Assembly: GCA_007692585.1 (NCBI GenBank)
Contig: REBU01000071.1
Span: forward strand, 1-49,332
Source: Paracoccaceae bacterium
GTDB taxonomy: Bacteria > Pseudomonadota > Alphaproteobacteria > Rhodobacterales > Rhodobacteraceae
Direction: 5' to 3'
DNA length: 49,332 nt
Part shown: positions 1 to 7,990 of the stretch, one piece after another
How positions within the stretch are numbered: the stretch's first letter is position 1
How the letters are laid out: each line of letters starts with the position of its first letter
Program-made: the position numbers and the translations under genes
Notes under the pieces: generated by a model
Seen by the model: the letters and a program-made list of their open reading frames with translations, nothing else
Told to the model about the DNA's origin: nothing
The model's database searches: none

Positions 1-1948
1 CCACCACGGCAAGCTGCATCATCATCATCCGCGCGACCCAGAAGAACAGAATGTCCTGCCCGGTGACGAGAACAGAGGTCGGGAAGTATTTTTGCAGCTC
101 CTCGGTCTGTTCCGGCCAGCCCAGCGTCCCGATGGGCCAGAGGCCAGACGAGAACCAGGTGTCGAGAACGTCCGGGTCGCGACGAAGCCAAACAAAATCC
201 TCCGCAATCTCCTCACTCTTGCCCAATGAAAGTTGAACGCAGTACTCGTCGGCTCCATAATGACCGTAAGAACTACCGGCGACTCTCTCCTCCTCAACCG
301 CGCGAGAAACTCCGTAATGTTTCTTGGCGAGCTCTGCGGCTTCACGAAACGTGGGCGCGCAGAAACGGACGGTAAACTCGGAGTCCTCGAACCCGTTGCG
401 GCGCCCATCAATGTGGTTCTCTTGCGGCCCATACCACACCGGAATCTGATGCCCCCACCACAACTGCCGCGAGATGCACCAGGGCTCGATATTCTCCAGC
501 CAATGATAATAGGTCTTCTCGCCCGATTCCGGCACGATCTTCACCCGCCCTGAGCGCACCGCCTCCAGCGCAGGCCCCACAACCTTCTCGGCATCGACGA
601 ACCACTGGTCCGTCAGCATCGGCTCGATCACGACTTTCGACCGGTCGCCAAAGGGCTGCATGATCTTCTTCGCCTCGACCAGCGGCACCTCTGCCGCAGG
701 GTCATCCTCGGCCCCGAGCTTGCGGCCCAGACGCGGATCATCGGCGCGCGTCATGACCGCCAACCCCTCGGCGGTGATTTCCTCAACGACCGCCTTGCGT
801 GCCGCATAGCGGTCGAGGCCCCGCAGATGGTCAGGCACAAGGTTCAGCGCATCGGCCTCGGCTTCCGACAGCGACCGTTCCCCACGCGCCACCGCCCCGG
901 CAATCGCGGCGGCCTCGGCATAGGCCGCGCCATCGCTGCGCATCTGCGCGCGGGTGTCCATCAGCCGATACATGGGAATCCCGCCGCGCTTGGCCACGCC
1001 GTAGTCATTGGCATCATGCGCGCCGGTGATCTTCACTGCGCCAGAGCCGAAATTCGGGTCAGGGTAGTCATCCGTGATGATCGGGATCAGGCGGCGATGC
1101 TCTTTCGGCCCAACCGGGATTTCGCAGAGTTTTCCAGCTATTGGCCCGTAACGTTCATCCGATGGGTGAACTGCGACCGCCCCATCGCCCAGCATCGTCT
1201 CGGGCCGCGTTGTCGCGATCGAGATGTAGTCGCGGATTTCATCAACGATCACAGCGCCTTCGGCGTCTTTTTCGATGTAGCGATAGGTCGCGCCACCGGC
1301 GAGCGGATATTTGAAATGCCACATATGGCCGTCAGTCTCGATATTCTCGACTTCCAGATCGGAAATCGCCGTTTCGAAATGCGGATCCCAGTTGACCAGA
1401 CGTTTTCCGCGGTAAATCAGACCCTTGTTATACATATCGACAAAGACCTTGATCACCGCGTCGTGGAAATTGCCGTCCTCGCCTTCGGGTGCTCCGGGCG
1501 CGCCGGACATGGTGAATGCGTTGCGCGACCAGTCGAGCGAGCAGCCCAGACGCTTCAACTGCCCGATGATCGTGCCGCCGGATTTGCGCTTCTGCTCCCA
1601 GACGAGGCCAATGAAATCCTCGCGCGAGAAATCCGTGCGTTTCTTTCCGTCCCCCGCGAGTTCACGTTCGACCACCATCTGCGTGGCAATCCCCGCATGG
1701 TCCTGCCCCGGCTGCCAGAGCGTGTCGAACCCGCGCATCCGGTGCCAGCGCACCAGAATATCCTGCAGTGTGTTGTTGAACGCATGGCCCATATGCAGCG
1801 AGCCCGTCACATTGGGCGGCGGGATCATCACGCAAAAGCTCTCATCGCGCCGCTTCGCCGCGCCTGCGCGAAATGCGCCAGCCTCTTCCCAAAGCGCCGC
1901 GATCCGCGCCTCGGCGGTTTTCGCGTCGAAGGTCTTGTCCATCGCCAT
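1..1948 (-). CDS. valS: Valyl-tRNA synthetase, N-terminal part (3' end outside window)
   Basis: Class I aminoacyl-tRNA synthetase that charges tRNA-Val in the cytoplasm. The frame stays open to the window edge, giving about 649 residues. The HIGH-type signature is HMGH at residues 52-55, preceded by PPPNVTGSL. The editing (CP1) region contains the [10 protein letters not shown] block and a DAHDANDYG-type segment, and the fragment stops after the WFSSGLWP and [10 protein letters not shown] blocks, so the KMSKS loop lies outside. Two in-frame ATGs compete (1948 and 1942); the upstream one gives MAMDKTF. The next gene upstream on the same strand is an SDR gene whose stop is about 80 bp away, with a hairpin between them, so valS may have its own promoter. 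Identity is secure; only the exact start is uncertain. Confidence 0.97.
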   Translation of the reverse strand, partial: MAMDKTFDAKTAEARIAALWEEAGAFRAGAAKRRDESFCVMIPPPNVTGSLHMGHAFNNTLQDILVRWHRMRGFDTLWQPGQDHAGIATQMVVERELAGDGKKRTDFSREDFIGLVWEQKRKSGGTIIGQLKRLGCSLDWSRNAFTMSGAPGAPEGEDGNFHDAVIKVFVDMYNKGLIYRGKRLVNWDPHFETAISDLEVENIETDGHMWHFKYPLAGGATYRYIEKDAEGAVIVDEIRDYISIATTRPETMLGDGAVAVHPSDERYGPIAGKLCEIPVGPKEHRRLIPIITDDYPDPNFGSGAVKITGAHDANDYGVAKRGGIPMYRLMDTRAQMRSDGAAYAEAAAIAGAVARGERSLSEAEADALNLVPDHLRGLDRYAARKAVVEEITAEGLAVMTRADDPRLGRKLGAEDDPAAEVPLVEAKKIMQPFGDRSKVVIEPMLTDQWFVDAEKVVGPALEAVRSGRVKIVPESGEKTYYHWLENIEPWCISRQLWWGHQIPVWYGPQENHIDGRRNGFEDSEFTVRFCAPTFREAAELAKKHYGVSRAVEEERVAGSSYGHYGADEYCVQLSLGKSEEIAEDFVWLRRDPDVLDTWFSSGLWPIGTLGWPEQTEELQKYFPTSVLVTGQDILFFWVARMMMMQLAVV

Positions 1949-1976
1949 CTGTCCGGTCCCGTCATGTCCGTGTATT

Positions 1977-2003
1977 CCACGCGGGTTGTAGCGCCCCGCG
2001 TGG
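1977..2003. terminator. Hairpin between the SDR gene and valS
   Basis: A perfect 9-bp GC-rich stem (CCACGCGGG / CCCGCGTGG, 1977-1985 and 1995-2003) with a 9-nt loop sits just downstream of the SDR stop codon on the minus strand and about 30 bp before the valS start. There is no clear U-run, so it may be a weak terminator or a 5'-leader structure of valS. Confidence 0.4.
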
Positions 2004-2029
2004 ACAAGGGAAAGCCCCGCAGGACGGGT

Positions 2030-2809
2030 CTAGAGCGTTGCGTTGACCGCCCCGCCATCCAGCAGCAGGTTCTGCCCGACGATGAAGCCCGCATGTTGCG
2101 AGCACAGAAACGCGCAGGCCGCGCCGAATTCGGCGGCTGTGCCATAGCGCTGGGCCGGGATGCTGGCTTCGCGCTGCGCGCGGGCTTGCGCGAGCGTCAT
2201 CCCGCCTGCCTTGGCTTGCGCTGTGTCGAGCGCAATGGCGCGGTCCGTATCGTGGATGCCGGGCAGCAGATTGTTGATGATCACGCCTTTGCCCGCCACT
2301 TGTCGCGAGGTCCCTGCGACATAGCCCGTCAGCCCTGCGCGAGCAGAGTTGGACAGGCCCAGCTGCGGGATCGGCGCCTTGACCGAGCCTGAGGTGATAT
2401 TGACCACGCGCCCCCAGCCACGCGTGATCATCCCCGGCAAAAGCGCCTTCATCAGTGCGATGGGGGTGAGCATGTTCGCATCCAGCGCCTTGATGAAGTC
2501 ATCGCGCTCCCAGTCACTCCACAGCCCCGGCGGCGGCCCGCCTGCATTGGTCACGAGGATGTCGATCTGTGTGCAGGCCGCCAGCACGTCTGCGCGCCCG
2601 GCCTCAGTGGTGATGTCGGCGGCAACTGTGTCGACGCGCACGCCATGGGCACTGCGGATGGCGTTGGCGGTGGCTTCAAGCGCTTCTGCGCCGCGGGCGT
2701 TGATCACCAGATCCACGCCTTCCGCGGCCAGCGCCTCGGCACAGCCGCGCCCCAAGCCTTTCGATGCTGCACAAACCAATGCGCGTTTTCCTGCGATTCC
2801 CATATCCAT
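2030..2809 (-). CDS. Atypical short-chain dehydrogenase/reductase (BKR-like SDR)
   Basis: A 259-residue Rossmann-fold protein of the SDR superfamily. The dinucleotide-binding turn reads CAASKGLG at 13-20, instead of TGxxxGxG. The NAG motif is at 88-90 and a serine is present at 140 (NITSGS). Where classical SDRs carry YxxxK, this protein reads SNSAR (153-157), so the catalytic tyrosine is serine and the lysine is arginine. This matches a known divergent group annotated as beta-ketoacyl-ACP-reductase-like SDRs with imperfect motifs; that grouping is from memory. The substrate is unknown. It lies 107 bp after the ABC ATPase gene on the same strand and may share its transcript. A dehydrogenase role should not be assumed. 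Confidence 0.9.
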   Translation of the reverse strand: MDMGIAGKRALVCAASKGLGRGCAEALAAEGVDLVINARGAEALEATANAIRSAHGVRVDTVAADITTEAGRADVLAACTQIDILVTNAGGPPPGLWSDWERDDFIKALDANMLTPIALMKALLPGMITRGWGRVVNITSGSVKAPIPQLGLSNSARAGLTGYVAGTSRQVAGKGVIINNLLPGIHDTDRAIALDTAQAKAGGMTLAQARAQREASIPAQRYGTAAEFGAACAFLCSQHAGFIVGQNLLLDGGAVNATL

Positions 2810-2916
2810 GATCGGGCTCTCCTGTTGCGATCTTGCAGGGGTAGCACTGACGCCGGCCTACAGCCACATCCTTCAAGCAAATTTTTCCGCGCCGGGTCGT
2901 TGCTGGTCGCCCTTGG

Positions 2917-3561
2917 TCAATCGTCCAGGTCTTCGCGCGGGGATGAGAGCGCGATGATCGGGCCGCCAGCGGCGGTGGCGTCTTCCATGTCATGCGTCAC
3001 CATGATCACCGGCAAGGCTCGCGCGCGGGCGCGTTCAAAGACAAAGCGGCGCATGGCCGCGCGCAGTTCACTGTCAAGCTTGGCAAAAGGCTCATCGAGC
3101 AGAAGCGCCTCCGGCTCTGACAGAAGCGCGCGCATCAGCGCCACGCGCGTGCGTTGCCCCCCCGACAGCGTCGCGGGGTCGCGATCCGCATATCCCGCAA
3201 GCCCTGCATCTTCCAGCGCAGCGTCGACCACGCGGGCGCGCTCGCGCGTGGCGCGCGGCAGGCCAAAGCCCAGATTGGCCCCGACTGACAGATGCGGAAA
3301 CAGGATGTCGTCCTGAAACAGGATGCTGATGCGCCGCGCATGGGTCGGCAGTTCCGTGATGTCGCGCCCATTGAGCGCGATTTGCCCCTGCATTCGGAAG
3401 ACCGGGGGCAGGGCGCCGATCAGCCCGGCCAGCAAGGTCGATTTCCCGCAGCCTGACGGACCCATCAGCGTCAGCACCTCGCCCTTTGCCACAGAGCGCG
3501 AGAGCGAGATCAAGGGCCGGTCGCCCCGCCAGATGCGCAGATCGTGCAAATTCAGGCTCAT
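2917..3561 (-). CDS. ynjD: ABC transporter ATP-binding protein, YnjD type
   Basis: A 214-residue ABC ATPase that powers an importer at the inner membrane. Walker A is GPSGCGKST (34-42), the signature is LSGGQ (132-136), Walker B is LLLDEP (153-158) and the switch histidine is H190. Size and text, including the LTLMGPSGCGKST and GQIALNG blocks, resemble E. coli YnjD. It is also related to thiamine (ThiQ) and ferric-iron ATPases, so the substrate is open. The start was placed at 3561 because the ATG overlaps the permease stop by 4 nt (ATGA), a translational-coupling arrangement; a longer in-frame reading to 4380 runs through the permease gene in another frame and is spurious. Confidence 0.9.
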   Translation of the reverse strand: MSLNLHDLRIWRGDRPLISLSRSVAKGEVLTLMGPSGCGKSTLLAGLIGALPPVFRMQGQIALNGRDITELPTHARRISILFQDDILFPHLSVGANLGFGLPRATRERARVVDAALEDAGLAGYADRDPATLSGGQRTRVALMRALLSEPEALLLDEPFAKLDSELRAAMRRFVFERARARALPVIMVTHDMEDATAAGGPIIALSSPREDLDD

Positions 3562-5243
3562 CCGATGCGCATCCCATGGCGGTCGCGAAAGAGCAAGGCA
3601 GGCAGTGCCAGGCAGAGGGCGAAAACCGCCATCGGCAGCGCCATCTGCAAAACGGCCCAGACCCCGATCAGCCGCCGGTTGGCCGAGCTCGCAAGCGCTA
3701 CGGCTTCGGTCGTGACGGTCGTCACACGGCCCGCGCCGATCAGAAGCGTCGGCAGATACTGCGCCACGGATGTCGCGAAACCCACAGCCGCGGCCACCAG
3801 AAGCGCGCGGGTCAGCATCGGCAGCCGGATCGTCCAGAGCACCCGCATGGGCCGCGCGCCAAGGCTCGCAGCACTCAGCCCCGCGCGTGTGTCCCAGGCG
3901 CGCCAAGGGTCGGCGAGCGTCAGATAGACATAGGGCAGCACGAAAACGAGATGGGCCAGCGTCACCGCCGTTGGCGTGCCATCCACGCCAAGCATCAGCG
4001 CAAAGCTCGCCAGCCCCGGCAGAAATGCGATCTGGGGCACGATCAACGGCAGGTAAATCAGCGCCTTGGCGCTGCGCCCGGGGTTGGGGCGGGCCTGCAG
4101 GGCGGCAATGCTCAGGGCGAGTGCGATCAGCGTCGCGCCAGACGCGATCAGCGCGGTCATGCCCAGCACCGGCCAGAGCGTGGCGGCTTGCGCGGTCCAG
4201 ATGCGCAGGCTCAGCGTCTCGGGCCAGAGCGCCGGGAAACGCCAAAGCCCGGCGAAGGACCACAGCAAAAGCCCCGCAAGCCCCAGACCGACTGCGACAC
4301 CGATCAGCAGCGCCGCCCCCGCCCCAAGCGGGCGCAACACCCGGTCCAGCGCGACCCCGCGTGCGCCCTGCGCGGCCCAATGCTGCGATTGCCGCGCAAT
4401 CAGCCGCTCCGCGCCATGCCAGAGCCCCAGCGCGGCAATCACCAGCCCAAGTTGCAGAACAGCCCCCGCCGCAGCCTGAAACCGCAGGGCAAGGTCGGGA
4501 TGCGTCGTCCAGTCGAGGATCTGCACCGCCAGCGTCGGCGGGCGCGTGGGGCCGAGGATCAGCGCGACATCGACAACCGACATGGAATAGGCGAGCACCG
4601 CATAGATCGGCAGGCGGATCTGCGCGATAACCCGCGGTGCAACGGCCTTCATCCAGCCCATCACGCGACCATAACCGAGGGCGCGCGCCACCAACTGACT
4701 GCGCAGGCTGTCGGTCTGGGGCAGGGCGGCGAGGGTCATCAACAGCAGGAACGGCACTTCCTTGACGACCAGCCCGGCCACAAGCGCAAGCCCCAGCGGG
4801 TCATGGACAATCAGCAGGTCGGGCGGGCGTTCCCAGCCTGTGGCCCAGGGCGACAGCCCGCGCGCGATCCAGCCCGAAGGCGCGATCAGAAAGGCCAGTC
4901 CGAATGCCGCCGCCGCATGGGGCAACGCGAGCAACGGCGCGAGCGCGCGCGTGACCCAGAGAAAGCTGCGCGTGCCCTGCCACGCTGCCACGATCAGCAG
5001 CGTCAGCGCCAACGAGAGTGCGGTCGCGAGCAGGCCGGTGACGAGCGAAAGGCGGATGGCATCGGCCAGTCCGGGCCATGCCAGCAAGCCCTGCCATGGT
5101 GCGAGGCTGATTTCGGTGCCGCCAAGCGCGGGCAGATAACCGAAAGCCGGGCCTATCACGCCCGCAAGCCCTGCCAGCACGGGCAGGGACAGACAAATGA
5201 GCGCAGCCCAGAAGCCCGCACGCGCGATATATGTGTGTCCCAT
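3558..5243 (-). CDS. ynjC: ABC transporter permease, fused double-permease YnjC/ThiP type
   Basis: A 561-residue, very hydrophobic protein with about 12 predicted membrane segments, organised as two concatenated binding-protein-dependent permease halves. An EAA-type loop is visible in the first half (around ARALGYGRVMGWMKAVAPRV) and a second one in the second half (ASLGARPMRVLWTIRLP). This fused layout is typical of ThiP, FbpB and YnjC. Pairing with the YnjD-like ATPase through an ATGA overlap favours YnjC. No periplasmic binding-protein gene is adjacent: the gene upstream is moaE and the one beyond the ATPase is an SDR. The transported solute is therefore unknown. The first helix directly follows the start MGHTYIARAG. 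Confidence 0.85.
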   Translation of the reverse strand: MGHTYIARAGFWAALICLSLPVLAGLAGVIGPAFGYLPALGGTEISLAPWQGLLAWPGLADAIRLSLVTGLLATALSLALTLLIVAAWQGTRSFLWVTRALAPLLALPHAAAAFGLAFLIAPSGWIARGLSPWATGWERPPDLLIVHDPLGLALVAGLVVKEVPFLLLMTLAALPQTDSLRSQLVARALGYGRVMGWMKAVAPRVIAQIRLPIYAVLAYSMSVVDVALILGPTRPPTLAVQILDWTTHPDLALRFQAAAGAVLQLGLVIAALGLWHGAERLIARQSQHWAAQGARGVALDRVLRPLGAGAALLIGVAVGLGLAGLLLWSFAGLWRFPALWPETLSLRIWTAQAATLWPVLGMTALIASGATLIALALSIAALQARPNPGRSAKALIYLPLIVPQIAFLPGLASFALMLGVDGTPTAVTLAHLVFVLPYVYLTLADPWRAWDTRAGLSAASLGARPMRVLWTIRLPMLTRALLVAAAVGFATSVAQYLPTLLIGAGRVTTVTTEAVALASSANRRLIGVWAVLQMALPMAVFALCLALPALLFRDRHGMRIG

Positions 5244-5370
5244 CCGTCGCGGGTTTCCTGTAGCTCAACGGGTTCGCATGCCTTGTGACGGAGTTGGGGG
5301 CGCGCGCGGCAGCGTCAAGGCGAAACGCTGTTCTGCGCCCGGAATTGCGGCCGAAACCGCGGCCCTTATA

Positions 5371-5814
5371 TCATCCCCAGCGCTCCAGCGCGGCTTCATC
5401 AGTATCTTTTGCAGCAACCCATGCCGCGCTGTCAGCCGAGATTTCCTTCTTCCAGAATGGCGCGCGCGACTTGAGATAGTCCATCAGAAAATCCGCTGCC
5501 GCAAACGCATCCGCGCGATGGGCGGATGCCGTGGCGACCATCATGATCGTCTCGCCGGGTTGCATCCGCCCATAGCGGTGCAGGATCAACACATCGGCCA
5601 GCGTCCAGCGGTGGCTGGCGTCTTCGGCGATCTGGCGCAGGGCGCGTTCGGTCATCCCGGGGTAATGCTCGATCTCCATAGCCTGCATCTCTCCGCCATC
5701 ATTGCGCACAATGCCGCAAAAGGTCACGACCGCGCCAATGCCTTCGCGATCTTGCGCGAAGCGGGCGCATTCTGCGCCGAAGTCGAATGGGGCCTCTTGT
5801 ACGCGGATCTCCAT
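5371..5814 (-). CDS. moaE: Molybdopterin synthase catalytic subunit
   Basis: A 147-residue large subunit of molybdopterin synthase. With MoaD it inserts dithiolene sulfur into cyclic pyranopterin monophosphate during molybdenum-cofactor synthesis in the cytoplasm. The fold markers GAVVTFCGIVR (27-37), HYPGMTE (50-56) and HRYG (79-82) are present. The active-site lysines correspond to K115 and K122, with the spacing known from the E. coli enzyme (K119/K126). One base separates its start from the moaD stop, so the two subunits are co-translated. A 127-bp gap separates it from the ABC permease gene downstream. Confidence 0.96.
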   Translation of the reverse strand: MEIRVQEAPFDFGAECARFAQDREGIGAVVTFCGIVRNDGGEMQAMEIEHYPGMTERALRQIAEDASHRWTLADVLILHRYGRMQPGETIMMVATASAHRADAFAAADFLMDYLKSRAPFWKKEISADSAAWVAAKDTDEAALERWG

Positions 5815-5815
5815 T

Positions 5816-6067
5816 TCAGCCCCCTGTCATCGGCGGGAAGAACGCCACCTCGCGGACATTCGCAAGATCCGCGTCGAAATCAGCCAGTTCCTGATCAAGC
5901 GCCACACGGATTGCCGAGAGATCAAAGAAGGCCAGCGCATAGCGTTCGTCGCGCGCGCGCAATTCGACGATCAGGTCGTGGACTGTTGCCGCCTGGGTCG
6001 TGACCGTTTCGCGGGGCAGGCCGATACGTTCGCGCAGCCAGGCAAAATAGAGGATTTCCAGCGTCAT
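5816..6067 (-). CDS. moaD: Molybdopterin synthase sulfur carrier subunit
   Basis: An 83-residue ubiquitin-like sulfur carrier. The protein ends in the obligatory Gly-Gly (82-83), which MoeB adenylates and which then carries the thiocarboxylate. N-terminal text (LEILYFAWLRERIG) is typical of MoaD. The ATG overlaps the pgsA stop by 4 nt and the stop sits next to moaE, giving a pgsA-moaD-moaE translational chain. The likely activating enzyme, MoeB, is encoded about 4 kb away on the same strand. Confidence 0.95.
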   Translation of the reverse strand: MTLEILYFAWLRERIGLPRETVTTQAATVHDLIVELRARDERYALAFFDLSAIRVALDQELADFDADLANVREVAFFPPMTGG

Positions 6068-6768
6068 CTCGGGGCGTCTTTCAGATAGGGTTGCGCCTTG
6101 CGGAAGTAATCCAGGCCTGTGATCAGCGTCAGGATCGCCGCGATCCAGATCATGGCCAGGCCCGTTTTCCAGACCAGATCACCGCCGCTGCGGGCCAGAT
6201 CGACAACATTGACATCCTGCGTGCCGAATTCACTCAGCGTTTCGATCAAGGCGGTATGGCTGCGCAGGGTGGTCGCCTCGCGCACATATTCCAGCCCCAT
6301 CGCAAGAAACAGCACCGCAATCGCGGTCATCTGCGCAGTCGTTTTCCATTTTGCGAGTTTCGTGACCCGCAAAAGTCCGGCATTGTCCCCCAGAAATTCG
6401 CGCAGGCCAGACACGAAGACCTCGCGGAACAGGATCGCCGTGGCGGGCAGGATCAGCCAGGGGTCCATGCCGGAATAGCCTGTGATCACCAGCAACGCGA
6501 TCACTACCATCGCTTTGTCCGCAATCGGGTCGAGCATCGCGCCCAGGCGGCTTTCCTGTTTCCAGGCTCGTGCCAGATAGCCATCGAAGAAATCCGTGAT
6601 CGCAGCCAGCGCGAAGAGCGTCAGCGCAAACCAGTCCGCCCAGGGACGATGAAAATAGAGAAACATCACCGCCACACCCGGTGCCGCAAGCAGGCGCAGG
6701 ACGGTCAGGATGTTCGGAACAGTCCAGGGCGTCATGGTCTTGGGTCCAGCCGGTATCTGCGATTTCAT
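6064..6768 (-). CDS. pgsA: CDP-diacylglycerol-glycerol-3-phosphate 3-phosphatidyltransferase
   Basis: An inner-membrane CDP-alcohol phosphotransferase that makes phosphatidylglycerol phosphate, the first committed step to PG and cardiolipin. The family signature DxxDGxxARx8GxxxDxxxD is intact (D59, D62-G63, A66-R67, G76, D80, D84 in the 234-residue form). At least four further hydrophobic segments follow. The start at 6768 was chosen because an AGGA stretch lies 7 nt upstream; the ATG at 6774 or 6735 is also possible, and the frame opens further to 6852 without a good ribosome site. There is about 40 residues of extra sequence around a loop (REATTLRSHTALIETLSEFG) compared with short family members. 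Confidence 0.94.
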   Translation of the reverse strand: MKSQIPAGPKTMTPWTVPNILTVLRLLAAPGVAVMFLYFHRPWADWFALTLFALAAITDFFDGYLARAWKQESRLGAMLDPIADKAMVVIALLVITGYSGMDPWLILPATAILFREVFVSGLREFLGDNAGLLRVTKLAKWKTTAQMTAIAVLFLAMGLEYVREATTLRSHTALIETLSEFGTQDVNVVDLARSGGDLVWKTGLAMIWIAAILTLITGLDYFRKAQPYLKDAPR

Positions 6769-6821
6769 CTTCATATCCTGAAAGCGCGCGGGGCGAATTG
6801 CAAGCCCTGCACAGGGTCGTC

Positions 6822-7781
6822 TTAGGCCGATCCCAGACGACCGGCAAGCCATTGCCCGATCATGTAATGCGCAATCGCCCCTTCACGCGCGGGCAGAAGG
6901 TCGGGATGGGCCCCATGCCAGGCGCGCAAAATCTCCTCGCGGCTGAACCAGCGGGCATCTTCCAGCTCGTCATCGAGCGTGATCACCGTGGACTGCGCGC
7001 GCGCCCATGTGCCGAACATCAGCGAATTCGGAAATGGCCAGGGCTGCGATGCCATGTAATGGACCTTGCCGATTGGGATGCCGGTTTCTTCCATCACCTC
7101 GCGCGCCACGGCGGCTTCCATGGTCTCGCCGGGTTCAATGAAGCCCGCAAGCGCGGAATACATCTTTTCGGGCCAGCCCTGTGACCGGCCGAGCAGCACA
7201 TGATTGCCATGCAGAACCAGCATGATCACCACCGGGTCCGTGCGTGGGAAATGTTTCGCGCCACAGGCCGGGCAATGGCGTTCCCATCCAGCCAGCGCGA
7301 TTTCGCTGCGCTGGCCACAGGCGGCGCAGAACTGATGCGTGCGGTGCCAGTTGAACAAGGCCCGCGCGGTCCCGGCCATCGCAGCCTCCGCACCGGCCAG
7401 AAGCGTCATCGCCAGGCGCAGGTCGGTGAACCGGCACCCTGGACCAGTGCCTGGGTAGCATTGCTCCGAACGGTCGATGAACATCGCAAGTGCCGCACGC
7501 TCAAGCGCGTCCGGCTCCCATGATGAGATATCCGCCGCAAAGCGACTGCGCCCGTCATGCTGGCCGAGATAAACCCAGGGGCGGCGGGCATGCGCAAGCA
7601 TCGCGTGATCCGCGCCGATCCAGCCGAGTTGGTCGCCGCACAGATGCGGTTTGCCACGCCAGAGCGGCAGGATCAGACTGGACGGATCATCCTGCGCGGC
7701 AAGAACTGCGTGAGGGTCCGCCCGCGCCGCTGCATTGCGGCTGGTCCAGCTTGCATGGAAAGAAAATTGCAGTCTTGTCAT
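6822..7781 (-). CDS. nudC: NADH pyrophosphatase / NAD-decapping Nudix hydrolase
   Basis: A 319-residue NudC-type enzyme that hydrolyses NAD(H) and removes NAD caps from RNA in family members studied. The order is an N-terminal beta-rich domain, a four-cysteine zinc ribbon (C152, C155, C170, C173), a Nudix box at 213-235 (GFIEPGE...REVMEETGI) and the NudC-specific SQPWPFPNS motif at 245-253. The start at 7781 (MTRLQFSF) is preceded by AAGG with good spacing. The frame continues upstream to 8051, but the extra 90 residues do not look like protein and overlap the divergent cpdB gene. It is divergently placed from cpdB with about 210 bp between. Confidence 0.95.
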   Translation of the reverse strand: MTRLQFSFHASWTSRNAAARADPHAVLAAQDDPSSLILPLWRGKPHLCGDQLGWIGADHAMLAHARRPWVYLGQHDGRSRFAADISSWEPDALERAALAMFIDRSEQCYPGTGPGCRFTDLRLAMTLLAGAEAAMAGTARALFNWHRTHQFCAACGQRSEIALAGWERHCPACGAKHFPRTDPVVIMLVLHGNHVLLGRSQGWPEKMYSALAGFIEPGETMEAAVAREVMEETGIPIGKVHYMASQPWPFPNSLMFGTWARAQSTVITLDDELEDARWFSREEILRAWHGAHPDLLPAREGAIAHYMIGQWLAGRLGSA

Positions 7782-7924
7782 CCAAATCGCCTTGTTTGTG
7801 TCGGTCGTGTCAAGATTCCCACAGCGCTGCCATCTTTTTGCCGAACTGCTCTCACTGGTTGTGTGAAAAGACACAGAAAGGTATTCAAGTTGTGTTCGCG
7901 GCGGATGTCGGTTGTACAGAATCG

Positions 7925-7939
7925 TCAGCCTCAGGCTGA
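7925..7939. promoter_or_regulatory. 15-bp palindrome in the nudC/cpdB divergent spacer
   Basis: A perfect odd-centred palindrome, TCAGCCT-C-AGGCTGA, lies in the 209-bp spacer between the divergent nudC and cpdB genes, about 50 bp before the latter. Its size and position fit an operator for a dimeric regulator, but no regulator is encoded nearby and chance is possible. Confidence 0.3.
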
Positions 7940-7990
7940 GTTGAATGGTGTCTGTGTCGCGTAACAGCGAAGCGAGGGGCGCGGGACTCG

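Noticed and set aside
827-2392. Long plus-strand ORF (521 codons) across valS
   Set aside because: It is antisense to clearly recognised valS and SDR genes; its arginine-rich, low-complexity translation is typical of GC-rich antisense frames.
5255-5285. TAGCTCAACGGGTTCG-like stretch suggestive of a tRNA
   Set aside because: No acceptor stem, anticodon arm or T-loop can be built around it; it is in the spacer before the ABC permease gene.
3486-5288. 600-codon plus-strand ORF over the ABC permease
   Set aside because: The translation is Arg/Gln/Pro-rich without family features and mirrors the hydrophobic permease on the other strand.
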